Assembly (NCBI GenBank): GCA_031553225.1
Contig: JAVBLU010000010.1
Span: 67,703 to 131,702 of the forward strand
Source of the DNA: JAVBLU01 sp031553225
GTDB taxonomy: Bacteria > Bacillota > Clostridia > Christensenellales > UBA1750
Length of the DNA: 64,000 bases
Direction of reading: 5' to 3'
Shown: positions 33,031 to 42,225 of the stretch, one piece after another
How positions within the stretch are numbered: the first letter of the stretch is position 1
How the letters are laid out: the number at the start of each line of letters is the position of its first letter
Translations under genes and position numbers: made by a program
Notes under the pieces: model-generated
Told to the model about the DNA's origin: nothing
The model's database searches: none
The model's input: the letters and a program-made list of their open reading frames with translations, nothing else

Positions 33031-34878
33031 ATGCATATGCGCGGACCGGGCGGGCCGGGCGGCGGCCCCGGCGGCGGGCGCTTTCAGACAGGCGCGGTAA
33101 AGCCGAAGAACGCCAAAAAGGTGCTGCGGCGGCTGCTTGGCTACGTCAGCCATTCCTGGCGCATGCTGCTTCTCGTGCTGGGGTGCGTGGTTATCTCCAC
33201 GGCAGTTACCATTATATCGCCCCGATTCATCGGCATAGCGATCGACGGCTACATCCAGGCAAAGCGCTTCGCCCAGCTGTGGCGCGTGCTTTTTCCAATG
33301 GCGGGCATGTACCTGGTCGGGGCGGCGCTTTCCTATGTGCAATCCCTGCTCATGTCGCGCGTGGCGCAAAGCACCGTGCACCGTCTGCGGCGCGATTTGT
33401 TTGACCACGTGCAAAAGCTTCCCGTGCGCTACTTCGACAACACGCCTTACGGCGAGCTTATGTCCCGCCTGTCCAACGATGTGGACAACGTGGCCATGTC
33501 CTTAAGCCAGGTCGTCTCCTCGGTATTCCAGTCCGGGCTGTCCATTGTCGGGGCGCTTGCCATGATGCTCGTCATCAATCCGCTCCTCACGCTGGCGGCC
33601 ATGCTCACCGTGCCTCTGTCCATCTTTTTAACGGGCTTCATCGCCCGGCGCACCCGCGCGATGTACAAAAAGCAGCAGGCCGCGCTGGGCGAGATGAACG
33701 GCTATATCGAGGAGAGCATCTCCGGCCAGCGCGTCATCAAGGTGTTCGCGCGCGAGGCGCAGGTGGAGAGCGACTTTGCCGGCCTGAATGAAGCGTACCG
33801 CCGCAACGCTACGCGCGCACAGATTTTCTCCGGGATCATCGGCCCGCTCATGAACATGATCAACAACCTGGCGTTCGTCATCGTGGCGGTGTTTGGCGGT
33901 TGGTTTGTGGCGCAGGGCCGCATGTCCGTGGGCATGATCACCTCCTTTACGCAGTACGTGCGCCAGTTCACCCGGCCCATCAATGAGCTGGCGAACCAGT
34001 TCACCTCCATCCAGTCTGCCATCGCGGGCGCGGAGCGCGTGTTTGAGGTAATGGACGAGCCCGCAGAGCAGGACAACCCCGGCGCGCGCGAGCTTGCCGA
34101 CGTGCGTGGCGACGTGTGCTTTGAGAACGTCACCTTCGGCTACCGCAAGGACCGGCCGGTGCTGCAAAACGTCAGCCTGCACGCCGATCCGGGCGTGCGC
34201 ATCGCTCTGGTCGGCCCGACCGGCGCGGGCAAGACGACCATTGTGAACCTGCTTATGCGCTTTTATGACATCGACGAGGGCGATATCCGCATCGACGGCG
34301 AGAACATCACCGCATTCACCAAGGACTCGCTGCGCCGCAAGCTGGGCATCGTACTGCAGGACGTGCACCTGTTTGCCGGCACCGTGCGCGACAACATCGC
34401 TTACGGCAAGCTGAGCGCCACGGACGAGGAGGTTCGGCGGGCCGCACAGACCGCGGGCGCGGACGTGTTCATCAGGCGGCTGCCGGACGGGTATTCAACC
34501 GTGCTCACCGAGGACGCTACGAACCTGTCGCACGGGCAGCGGCAGCTGCTGTCCATCGCCCGCGCCGTGCTTGCCGACCCGGCCATCCTCATTCTGGACG
34601 AAGCGACATCCTCGGTGGACACGCGCACCGAGCTGGTCATCCAGCGCGCCATGCTCGCCCTGATGAAGGGCCGCACGGCATTCGTCATTGCCCACCGTCT
34701 GTCCACCATACGCGACGCAGAGTGCATTTTGGTCATCAACGACGGGCGCATCATCGAGCAAGGCACCCACGAACAGCTGCTGGAGCAGCAAGGCTTCTAC
34801 GAGCAGCTGTATAACGCTCAGTTTCGCCGCCAGGAAAGACTGATGCGCCAGGCACAGGAGCAGCACATCATCGCGTAG
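33031..34878 (+). CDS. heterodimeric ABC exporter subunit B (catalytic NBD, TM288/LmrD-like)
   Basis: A 615-residue half-transporter with a Gly/Pro-rich N-terminal extension (about residues 4-18), six membrane helices and one nucleotide-binding domain. Walker A is GPTGAGKTT and Walker B ILILDEATSSVD keeps the catalytic Glu524. Its signature is LSHGQ (499-503) rather than LSGGQ. Together with the Asp in subunit A this is the asymmetry expected of a heterodimer: one competent and one degenerate ATP site. The ATG lies nine bases after GGAGG and one base after the previous stop. Confidence 0.9.
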   Translation: MHMRGPGGPGGGPGGGRFQTGAVKPKNAKKVLRRLLGYVSHSWRMLLLVLGCVVISTAVTIISPRFIGIAIDGYIQAKRFAQLWRVLFPMAGMYLVGAALSYVQSLLMSRVAQSTVHRLRRDLFDHVQKLPVRYFDNTPYGELMSRLSNDVDNVAMSLSQVVSSVFQSGLSIVGALAMMLVINPLLTLAAMLTVPLSIFLTGFIARRTRAMYKKQQAALGEMNGYIEESISGQRVIKVFAREAQVESDFAGLNEAYRRNATRAQIFSGIIGPLMNMINNLAFVIVAVFGGWFVAQGRMSVGMITSFTQYVRQFTRPINELANQFTSIQSAIAGAERVFEVMDEPAEQDNPGARELADVRGDVCFENVTFGYRKDRPVLQNVSLHADPGVRIALVGPTGAGKTTIVNLLMRFYDIDEGDIRIDGENITAFTKDSLRRKLGIVLQDVHLFAGTVRDNIAYGKLSATDEEVRRAAQTAGADVFIRRLPDGYSTVLTEDATNLSHGQRQLLSIARAVLADPAILILDEATSSVDTRTELVIQRAMLALMKGRTAFVIAHRLSTIRDAECILVINDGRIIEQGTHEQLLEQQGFYEQLYNAQFRRQERLMRQAQEQHIIA

Positions 34879-34993
34879 AATCTGTTATGTGTTGCCCGCG
34901 CGCGTCCGTCTGTTTCGCTTGTCGTTGAAATGCCGCAGGGGTATGGCGCGGGGAAGCGCATATCGACACACGATGAAAAGGAGTGGGCGCCGC

Positions 34994-36121
34994 ATGTCGA
35001 CGATCCATCCCGCGGCGATGAAGCTGCGCGAGTGTTATGCCGTTACGCCCGGACAGCCGTTCATTATGCGCGAGTTTGGATATTACAGCCTGGACCGCTG
35101 GCAGAGGGAGGGGCACGTGCCCCTTGCGGATCCGCACGGCTTTTTGGCCAAACGCTTTGCTTATGACGAGCGCGGCGCGTTTTCCTTGGGCATGCTCGGC
35201 TGGTGCGAGGCGGCCTTTGTACCGGCATTCGAGCAGCGCGTGCTGGAGGACCGGGGCGAGTACGAGCTTGCGCAGGACTTTGCCGGGCGCGCCGTGCTGT
35301 ATTTTAAGGGGCGGCGCAGCGGTTTTATGCCCGAGTACGTTGGGCACCCGGTGGTGGACATGAAGAGTTTTGACGAGCTGTGCAGATGGCGCATGAGCCC
35401 CGATACCCCCGAACGCTACGCGGGCTTTGAGGAGCACATGAAAAAGGCCGAGGCGGCGGAAGCGGCCGGCCTGATGATCCAGGCGAACCTGATTGGCGGC
35501 TACATGTACCTGCGCAGCCTGGTGGGGCCGCTCGCGCTGCCCTACATGTTCTACGATGATCCGCAGCTATTGCACAGCTGCATGGCCCAGTGGCTGAAGC
35601 TGGCCGACGCGGTGCTCTCGCGCTGCCAGAGCCGCGTGACCGTCGACGAACTCTATCTGGCGGAGGACATTTGCTATAACAAGGGGTCGCTCATCTCGCC
35701 GGACATGATGCGCGCCTTCCTCTTTCCCTATTACCGCGAGCTGATTGAGGGCATCAAAGCGCGCCAAAGGGACCGCGCGCGCCACCTGCACTTTCAGGTG
35801 GACACGGACGGCGACTGCCGCCCGGTGATCGACGTATATAGGGAGCTGGGCATGGACGCCATGTCGCCCTTTGAGGTGGCCTCCGGGTGCGATGTGGTGG
35901 AGATCGGCCGTCAGTACCCGGGGCTGGCGATGTTCGGCGGCATCGATAAACGCGTGCTGGCCGTTGGGGGCGAGCGGATGGAGCGCTACCTGCGCCGCAT
36001 CCTGGACGCCATGTACAGGCGCGGCGGCTACATTCCCACCTGCGACCACGGTGTGCCGGAGGAGGTCTCCTTCGAGAACTTCACCCGCTACCGCGAGATT
36101 CTGCTGGAGTACGCCAAATAG
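34994..36121 (+). CDS. uroporphyrinogen decarboxylase (URO-D) superfamily protein
   Basis: A 375-residue TIM-barrel protein of the URO-D/MtaA/CmuA superfamily. The DGDCRPVIDVYRELGMDAMSPFEVASG segment and the terminal GGYIPTCDHGVPEEVSFENF are family hallmarks. Anaerobes often carry several such proteins that are not haem enzymes but cobalamin-dependent methyltransferases or uncharacterised. No haem gene is in the window, so true HemE activity is unlikely. AAGGAG at about 34978 supports ATG 34994. A second, distant member lies at 47123-48361. Confidence 0.83.
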   Translation: MSTIHPAAMKLRECYAVTPGQPFIMREFGYYSLDRWQREGHVPLADPHGFLAKRFAYDERGAFSLGMLGWCEAAFVPAFEQRVLEDRGEYELAQDFAGRAVLYFKGRRSGFMPEYVGHPVVDMKSFDELCRWRMSPDTPERYAGFEEHMKKAEAAEAAGLMIQANLIGGYMYLRSLVGPLALPYMFYDDPQLLHSCMAQWLKLADAVLSRCQSRVTVDELYLAEDICYNKGSLISPDMMRAFLFPYYRELIEGIKARQRDRARHLHFQVDTDGDCRPVIDVYRELGMDAMSPFEVASGCDVVEIGRQYPGLAMFGGIDKRVLAVGGERMERYLRRILDAMYRRGGYIPTCDHGVPEEVSFENFTRYREILLEYAK

Positions 36122-36135
36122 CGCACAACGAACAG

Positions 36136-36163
36136 GGCCCGGCGGCATGCAAGCCGCCGGGCC
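36136..36163. terminator. GC-rich terminator between convergent genes
   Basis: GGCCCGGCGGC (36136-36146) and GCCGCCGGGCC (36153-36163) make a perfect 11-bp stem with loop ATGCAA, followed on the plus strand by ATTATTGT. It lies between the URO-D gene and the convergent DJ-1 gene and may serve both. Confidence 0.75.
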
Positions 36164-36178
36164 ATTATTGTGCTTGGC

Positions 36179-36772
36179 CTAGGGGAGGGCGAAAGGGTCG
36201 CGTTCCGCATCCTCATTCCAGACGTACTCGATATACCCGCAGATGTCGTCCGCCACGCACTTGCCGTGCATGTCTGCGATGAAGCCGAGCGTCATGTCTA
36301 TCCCGGCGGAAACGCCCGAGGAGGTGTAGTAGGATCCCTCGCGCACCCAGCGCGCCTGCTTTTGCCACAGAACGCGGCTGTCCTGCGCCGCCACCCAGTC
36401 AAAAGCGCGCTTGTTGCTCGTCGCCCGCTTGCCATGCATAAGCCCGGCCCTGGCGAGCAGCGCGGAGCCGGTGCACACCGACAGGACGTACCGGGCGCTT
36501 TGGCAAAGGCTGCTCAGCGCGGAAAGAAAATTCACGTCCTCCACCAGCGCCCTCGTACCCATGCCGCCGGGCACCAGCACGACGCCGCCCGGGGCAAGCT
36601 GCGCAAACGGGCGCGTTTCCACACGGACACCCTGGCTGCTTTCCACCATGCCGCCGCGCTGCGAGGCATACACAAGCGCGTAGCGTTTGGGGAGCTTGCC
36701 GATGATTTCCGCCGGGCCGAAAGCGTCAAGCGTCTCAAACCCGTCAAACAGGAGGATGGAAAATACTGTCAT
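36179..36772 (-). CDS. DJ-1/PfpI family protein
   Basis: A 197-residue DJ-1/ThiJ/PfpI-fold protein. The nucleophile elbow is SVCTGSALLARAGLM and the N terminus (FSILLFDGFETLDAFGPAEI) matches the family branch often annotated as isonitrile hydratase-like or AraC-type amidase domains. No AraC domain is fused. Reactions range from glyoxalase and deglycase to none known; no assignment is made. It follows the MATE gene by 31 bases on the same strand and probably shares its transcript. Confidence 0.87.
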   Translation of the reverse strand: MTVFSILLFDGFETLDAFGPAEIIGKLPKRYALVYASQRGGMVESSQGVRVETRPFAQLAPGGVVLVPGGMGTRALVEDVNFLSALSSLCQSARYVLSVCTGSALLARAGLMHGKRATSNKRAFDWVAAQDSRVLWQKQARWVREGSYYTSSGVSAGIDMTLGFIADMHGKCVADDICGYIEYVWNEDAERDPFALP

Positions 36773-36803
36773 GTTCGCTCACCTCGTGCGCTGTGGCCGC
36801 ACA

Positions 36804-38225
36804 CTATGAAGGCACCCGAAGCACGATGTTCCGCTTCCACCTATCGGAGAACACACGGTGCGTGAAGAAGGAGCCGCGCAGCACCCAGTCCACAACCATC
36901 GCGGCCGCGCAGCCCACCGCGCCCATGTGCAGCACGTGCGTTGAGAAGTATGCGCCGCCCACGCGCAGAGTCCACATGCTGATGATGGACACGAGCATGC
37001 AGTACTTGCCGTCGCCCGTGGCGCGCAGCGCCGAAGGGAAGATGAAGGACTGCGGCCAGAAGAGCACCGTTCCGATGAGCGTGATGTACAGAAGCGTTGT
37101 GGTGGTCGGAATCACGGACGCATCCGGCTGGTAAATGCGCAGGATGTAGGGCAGCAGAGGCAGAGCGGCCGCGGTGACCACGGTAAGAATGAGCACGGCG
37201 AGCACAACCAGGTTGAGCATGTTCCGCTTCGCCAGGTCCGTGTCGCCCGAGCCCATGTTCTGCCCGATGATGGTGGACGTGGCCAGGTTGAGCGCGTTGC
37301 CGGGCAGGTTTGTTAAGTTGAGCACGGAGTTCATGTAGAACGTTGACGCGACGGCGATCGTACCGCTGGCCACCAGAAACGTCTGGGTGATCACCTTGCC
37401 GAAGTTGAACAGGATGTTCTCCACGCTGGCGGGAATGCCGATGCCAAAGAGCGAGCGCTGAATGGCGGCGTTCCAGCGGAATTGGAACGGGTCCTGCAGC
37501 TTCACGGCGCGGTTGCCGCGCAGAAGGACGACGAGCAGCAGGGCCGAGCCGCACAGGCGGGCTACGGCGATGGCCGTCACTGCGCCCACAATGCCGATGG
37601 CCCCCAGTTTGTACGGCCCGATGGGAATGCCGTAGATGAGCAGGTACCCAAGCGCGGCGGACACGACGTTCATCAACAGAGTGACGAACATGGGCGTGCG
37701 CGTGTCGCCCGAGCCGCGCAGAATGCCGTTGGAGATGCCCGATATGGCGATGCAGGGGTAGGACAGCACCGAGCCGACCAAATAGATGCGTGAAGCGGCA
37801 AGTACGTCCGGATCGGCCGCGCCGTACAACAACTGGATCAGCGGCCCTTGAAAGACGAGCATGAGCGTGCACACGCTTACGATGAGCAGAAGCGCGGAAT
37901 ACAGCGCTTGTTTTACCGTTTCTCGTGCGTTACGCGCGTCGCCCCGGCCGGTAAACTGCGCCACAACCACCGTGGCGCCCACGGACAGCGCCGAAAAAAA
38001 GGACACGACGAGGTTGCTGATGGAGTCTACCATTGCGATGGCGGACACGGCGTGTGTGCCGATGTGGCTGGCCATGATGCTGTTCACCATGCTCATCAGC
38101 ATGAGCAGCGTCTGCTCCACCAGGATTGGGCCCACCAAGCGCAGCGCTGAAGGGGAGAGCACCTGCGCCAGGTTGTCCTTGAAGCGGACGAGCAGACCCG
38201 CCGACGCTGCACGCAAACCCCTCAC
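36804..38225 (-). CDS. MATE family multidrug/cation antiporter
   Basis: A 473-residue membrane protein with about twelve helices in two related halves, as expected for a Na+- or H+-coupled MATE exporter. Typical segments are the first-helix GPILVEQTLLMLMSMVNSIM, VVAQFTGRGDARNA and the mirrored IIGQNMGSGDTDLAKRN in the second half. The start is uncertain: GTG 38225 is used, but a predicted promoter lies so close that TTG 38216 or a nearly leaderless message is possible. Confidence 0.9.
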   Translation of the reverse strand: MRGLRAASAGLLVRFKDNLAQVLSPSALRLVGPILVEQTLLMLMSMVNSIMASHIGTHAVSAIAMVDSISNLVVSFFSALSVGATVVVAQFTGRGDARNARETVKQALYSALLLIVSVCTLMLVFQGPLIQLLYGAADPDVLAASRIYLVGSVLSYPCIAISGISNGILRGSGDTRTPMFVTLLMNVVSAALGYLLIYGIPIGPYKLGAIGIVGAVTAIAVARLCGSALLLVVLLRGNRAVKLQDPFQFRWNAAIQRSLFGIGIPASVENILFNFGKVITQTFLVASGTIAVASTFYMNSVLNLTNLPGNALNLATSTIIGQNMGSGDTDLAKRNMLNLVVLAVLILTVVTAAALPLLPYILRIYQPDASVIPTTTTLLYITLIGTVLFWPQSFIFPSALRATGDGKYCMLVSIISMWTLRVGGAYFSTHVLHMGAVGCAAAMVVDWVLRGSFFTHRVFSDRWKRNIVLRVPS

Positions 38226-38234
38226 CTCACCCCT

Positions 38235-38243
38235 ATTATACCA
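38235..38243 (-). promoter_or_regulatory. extended -10 promoter for the MATE gene
   Basis: The minus strand reads TGGTATAAT (38243-38235), a perfect extended -10. No good -35 is seen. The -10 ends only nine bases before the chosen GTG, leaving a leader of a few bases. Confidence 0.5.
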
Positions 38244-38322
38244 GATGAAGCCGCCGGGCGACAGCAGAATCTAGGATGCCTGAACAAAAAAACATGCCCA
38301 TAAGCTGTAAAATTAGTTGCCT

Positions 38323-38353
38323 ATCGCCAAGGACGCTGGTTGTTTTTGGCGAT
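38323..38353. repeat. inverted repeat upstream of the cotH promoter
   Basis: ATCGCCAA (38323-38330) and TTGGCGAT (38346-38353) are perfect inverted arms around 15 bases. The dyad lies about 50 bases before the -35 of the cotH promoter and 98 bases upstream of the MATE start. It could be an operator for either direction or a weak hairpin; there is no T run after it. Confidence 0.45.
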
Positions 38354-38404
38354 TCGTGCGGCGGCCGCAACAATTTGCCACTCTTGCGCGTCTAACCTTC
38401 GGAA

Positions 38405-38433
38405 TTGCCGAGGATCGCGCGTTATGCTATAAT
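38405..38433 (+). promoter_or_regulatory. promoter of the cotH-VTC-DUF4956 operon
   Basis: TTGCCG (38405-38410), 17-base spacer and consensus TATAAT (38428-38433), about 46 bases before the cotH ATG. This is a vegetative sigma-A type promoter, so the cluster is probably not expressed only in the sporulating mother cell. Confidence 0.75.
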
Positions 38434-38479
38434 ATACCGAAATGTGCGCCGATCGGACAAGCGGGAAGGAGGGAACGCC

Positions 38480-41400
38480 ATGGCCATGCTGAACAACAAA
38501 GGCCGGGCGGTCGTTCATATCCTTCTGTTTGCGCTCGTTTGCGCCGTTCTTTTGTATGTGGGCTTTCGTTTGACGCCCGGGAGCGCGGAAGGCGCGCCTG
38601 TGTCGGCCGTGCCCGCGCAGGGCCTGCGCATCAGCGAAGCGATGTACCGCAACCAAACGGCGTACATGGACGAGGACGGCGAATACCCGGACTGGGTGGA
38701 GCTGCACAACGTCTCCGGCGCGCCGCTTAACATCGAGGGCTACGGCCTGACGGACCGGCCGCAAAAAGGCGTCAAGTGGCGCTTTCCCAGCGTCACCGTG
38801 CCTACGGACGGGTACGTCGTCGTCTTCATGTCCGGAAAAAACCGCGCGCCCGCCAAGGGCGAGCTGCATGCCAGCTTCGGCCTGAGAGTGGGCGAGTCGG
38901 TGGCTCTGTTCGACCAAAACGGCGAGCACATGGACGAGCTGCTCATCTCCGCAACCGAACAGGATGCCTCGCTTCAACGCGTGCCGGATGGCAGCTTTGC
39001 AGCGTCTCCCTATTATTCGCCGGGTTACCCGAACACCGATGCAGGACACGAGGCTGTGATGGCCAGCCACATCGCTACGCAAACGGATGTGGTGATCAAC
39101 GAGGTCGTGCCTGTGAACCGTACCACCCTTCCGGATGAAACGGGCGCCTATCACGATTGGCTGGAGCTTCGGAACCTGACGGATAAGGATGTAGACCTGA
39201 GCGGCTGGGCGCTCTCGGACACGCCGGGCCGGCCCATGCTCTGGCGCTTCCCGGCCGGCACGCTCATCAAGGCCAAAGGGTACCTGGTCGTGTACTGCTC
39301 CGAGCAGGACAGGCCGGCCGCTGACGGTTTCCCAGCGCATACGAACTTCGCCATCTCCGCCAGCGGGGAAACGCTTACCCTGACGGATAAGCAGGGTATG
39401 CGGCACGATGAGGTGCTCGTGCAGGACGTGCCGGACGACCGCTCTTATGGGCGCGTGGAGAGCACGCAGGACGACTGGCGGGTTTATCGCCAGCCAACGC
39501 CCGGCCTACCCAACACCGAAGAATCCGCCCGCGCCGTGGAGGCGCAGTTCTTTGCAAACAACAAAGGCTTGTCCATCGACAAGGCCGTATCCAGAAACGC
39601 CGATGTGCTGCAGACCAGCCCGGGGGCTCACGATGACTTTGTGGAGCTGGTAAACCGCACCGGGGCCGACCTAAACCTGAAGGGCTACGGGCTTTCCGAC
39701 GACGTGGGCCGTCCGCTCATGTGGACGTTTCCGGACGTGACCATCAAGAACGGCGGCCGCCTGAGCGTGATCTGCTCCGGCGACGAGAGCAAGACAAACC
39801 TGTCCAAAGGCGAAATTCATACGCTGTTTCGCTTGGGCGCGGACGGCGACGAGATCGTGCTGGCCGATCCGCAGCGCAACGTATTGGATAAGATTGCTCT
39901 TCCCGCGCTGAAGCAAAACATGGGTTACGGGCGTATCGAGGGGAAGCCGGGCTTTTTTTATTTCACCGAGGTGCACGCGGGGCAGGCGGAGACGGCCGGG
40001 TACGAAGGCATAGCGCCCGAGCCGGTGTTCTCCCTCGGCGGAGGAAGCTACCAAAGCGCGCAGCAGGTGACGCTGACCGCGCCGGAGGGCGTCACTGTGC
40101 GGTATACGCTGGACGGTTCGCCGCCAACGCCCAGTTCAACCGCCTACAACGGCCCGATCAGCGTGAGCAAGACGTCCGTGGTGCGCGCACGCGCCTTTGG
40201 CGGGAATGACCTGCCCTCCGAGACGGTTACGCACAGCTACATCATCAACGAGCCGCACGCCATGCCCATCATTTCCATTGCCCTCAAGCCGGACGACCTG
40301 TTCTCCGACGCCACGGGCATCTTAGCGAACGGACCGGGGTGGAAGCAGTCGGTGGCTGACGCCAACCAGCCCAACAAAGGCGCGAATTACTGGAAAAACT
40401 GGGAGCGCGAGGCCTCCATCGAGTACTACGACGAAAGCGGCGTACTGGGCTTTTCACAGACTGCCGGCCTGAAGGTGAACGGCGCGTACAGCCGCGACCG
40501 CGCTCAGAAGAGTTTTGCGGTGAACGCGCGCTCGGTATACGGCACGAAACGGTTTTCCTATAATCCGTTCGACAACCGCGACTATGAAGAGTACAAAAAC
40601 TTCATACTGCGCACCTCCTCGCAGGACTCCAACCGCGCCCGCATGCGCGACGCGGTGCTCACCAGCCTTGCCGAAGGAACAGGCGTGATGTATCAGGCCG
40701 CCAAGCCCGTCGCGCTGTACCTAAACGGCGCGTACTGGGGCCACTACAATCTGCGCGAGCGCGTGAACGTGCATATGATCGCCAATTTTGAGGGGATCAC
40801 CGATCCGGCCATCGTGGACAAGATCGATATCATGGAAGGCGACGGCAAGGCGAAGCACGGTTCGGCCAAGGAATGGAAGGAAATCATGGATTTCCTGAAT
40901 GCAAACCGTCTCACCTCGGCGGAGAACCTCAAATGGATCTCCGAGCGGATCGACATTGAGAACTACTTCTACTACGCCATCATGGAGATGTGGACGGCGA
41001 ACTCGGACACGGGCAACATCCGCTGGTACAAGGTACCGGGCGGCAAGTGGAAGTGGATCCTGTACGATCTGGACTGGGCCATGAACACCACCCAGGGTAT
41101 GGGCCCAACCTGGGATTCGATCGCCTGGTATACCAAGGAGAAGGGACACGGCGTGTCGAGCATGTTCTCCACGCTCCTCATCCGCCGGCTCCTGGAGGTG
41201 CCGCAGCTGCGCGAGCAGTTCCTGGCGCAGCTCTCCGAAATGATGAAGGGCAACCTCGCCTCGGCCAGCGTGCTAAGCCGGATCGACGCCTATGCCGCGC
41301 AGCTGCAGCCGGAGATGGCCGCGCATTTTGCGCGCTGGCCCTCGGACGGCAGCGTATCCACCTGGGAGAAGCATGTGGAGCGCCTGCGCACCTGGACCAG

Positions 41401-41491
41401 GGAACGCAACAAGAACATGGCCGAGTTTGCCGAGAACTACTTTCACCTAAGCGACGCGCGCACCCGGGAGCTCTTCCCGGAGGGCGAATAG
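38480..41491 (+). CDS. CotH kinase family protein with three lamin-tail domains
   Basis: A 1003-residue membrane-anchored surface protein. One N-terminal helix (about residues 10-30) is followed by three lamin-tail domains (about 48-185, 204-345 and 365-500; each has a DWVEL/DWLEL/DFVEL strand). Next is a chitobiase-like C-terminal repeat (about 515-590) and a CotH domain (about 660-975). The CotH segments GLKVNGAYSRDRAQKSF and LYLNGAYWGHYNLRE are present. CotH of Bacillus is an atypical protein kinase of the spore coat; this larger architecture is common on non-coat surface proteins. Ribosome binding site AAGGAGGG supports ATG 38480. It heads an operon with VTC and DUF4956 genes. Confidence 0.9.
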   Translation: MAMLNNKGRAVVHILLFALVCAVLLYVGFRLTPGSAEGAPVSAVPAQGLRISEAMYRNQTAYMDEDGEYPDWVELHNVSGAPLNIEGYGLTDRPQKGVKWRFPSVTVPTDGYVVVFMSGKNRAPAKGELHASFGLRVGESVALFDQNGEHMDELLISATEQDASLQRVPDGSFAASPYYSPGYPNTDAGHEAVMASHIATQTDVVINEVVPVNRTTLPDETGAYHDWLELRNLTDKDVDLSGWALSDTPGRPMLWRFPAGTLIKAKGYLVVYCSEQDRPAADGFPAHTNFAISASGETLTLTDKQGMRHDEVLVQDVPDDRSYGRVESTQDDWRVYRQPTPGLPNTEESARAVEAQFFANNKGLSIDKAVSRNADVLQTSPGAHDDFVELVNRTGADLNLKGYGLSDDVGRPLMWTFPDVTIKNGGRLSVICSGDESKTNLSKGEIHTLFRLGADGDEIVLADPQRNVLDKIALPALKQNMGYGRIEGKPGFFYFTEVHAGQAETAGYEGIAPEPVFSLGGGSYQSAQQVTLTAPEGVTVRYTLDGSPPTPSSTAYNGPISVSKTSVVRARAFGGNDLPSETVTHSYIINEPHAMPIISIALKPDDLFSDATGILANGPGWKQSVADANQPNKGANYWKNWEREASIEYYDESGVLGFSQTAGLKVNGAYSRDRAQKSFAVNARSVYGTKRFSYNPFDNRDYEEYKNFILRTSSQDSNRARMRDAVLTSLAEGTGVMYQAAKPVALYLNGAYWGHYNLRERVNVHMIANFEGITDPAIVDKIDIMEGDGKAKHGSAKEWKEIMDFLNANRLTSAENLKWISERIDIENYFYYAIMEMWTANSDTGNIRWYKVPGGKWKWILYDLDWAMNTTQGMGPTWDSIAWYTKEKGHGVSSMFSTLLIRRLLEVPQLREQFLAQLSEMMKGNLASASVLSRIDAYAAQLQPEMAAHFARWPSDGSVSTWEKHVERLRTWTRERNKNMAEFAENYFHLSDARTRELFPEGE

Positions 41492-41502
41492 GGGGTGCGG
41501 GC

Positions 41503-42189
41503 ATGCCGGTTACGCTGCGCCACGAACTGAAGTACTTCATTACCCCGGGCGACGACATGCTGCTCACCTGCCTTCTGGACCGCCTGCTTGTGCGCGACCA
41601 AAACGGCGACGAGAACGGCGTGTACCCCATCCGCTCGCTGTACTTTGACGACGCTTACGATCGCGCCTATCACGACAAGATTGACGGCGTGCGCGACCGC
41701 GACAAGTTTCGCCTGCGCATTTACCACCACAGCGACGCCGTCATTCGCCTGGAGCGCAAGAGCAAGCGGGGCGACTTTATTGAGAAGACGAGCGTGGAAG
41801 TGACCCGCGAGGTGGCCGAAAGGCTAATTGCGGGCGACGTTGAGGGCTTTGAGCGCAGCGAAAACGCCTTGCTGCGCCAGATGTACACCCTCGTGCGAAC
41901 CAGGCTTCTGCGCCCGGCCGTGCTTGTGGATTACCAGCGCCAGGCGTTCATCCATCCGGCGGAGAACGTGCGCATCACCTTGGACCGTCAGCTGCGCACG
42001 GGGCTGTACAACCTGAATATGTTCGACCCGGACGTGCCGACCCTGCCGCCCCTCTCGCCGGGTGAAAGCATTCTGGAGGTTAAATACGACCGCCGTCTTC
42101 CGGACTACCTGCGCCCCGTACTCGCATCGGTGCACGCCAGTCGGTCGGCGATTTCCAAATTCGTGCACTGCCGCACTTTTCAATTCTAG
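41503..42189 (+). CDS. VTC-type polyphosphate polymerase domain protein
   Basis: A 228-residue protein with the VTC (CYTH-related tunnel-fold) domain. The N-terminal RHELKYFI, basic strands RDKFRLRIY and RLERKSKRG, and the acidic ILEVKYDRRLP strand are the expected phosphate- and metal-binding elements. Eukaryotic VTC4 makes polyphosphate; bacterial stand-alone VTC proteins commonly sit beside CotH and DUF4956 genes, as here, with no settled activity. GGGGG seven bases upstream supports the ATG. Confidence 0.88.
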   Translation: MPVTLRHELKYFITPGDDMLLTCLLDRLLVRDQNGDENGVYPIRSLYFDDAYDRAYHDKIDGVRDRDKFRLRIYHHSDAVIRLERKSKRGDFIEKTSVEVTREVAERLIAGDVEGFERSENALLRQMYTLVRTRLLRPAVLVDYQRQAFIHPAENVRITLDRQLRTGLYNLNMFDPDVPTLPPLSPGESILEVKYDRRLPDYLRPVLASVHASRSAISKFVHCRTFQF

Positions 42190-42225
42190 CATAAAATGCG
42201 CCTAAGGATGAAGGAGGCTTCCCAC

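Noticed and set aside
34919..34947. TTGTCG-N17-TATGGC as promoter for the first URO-D gene
   Set aside because: The -10 matches only three of six bases; too weak to list.
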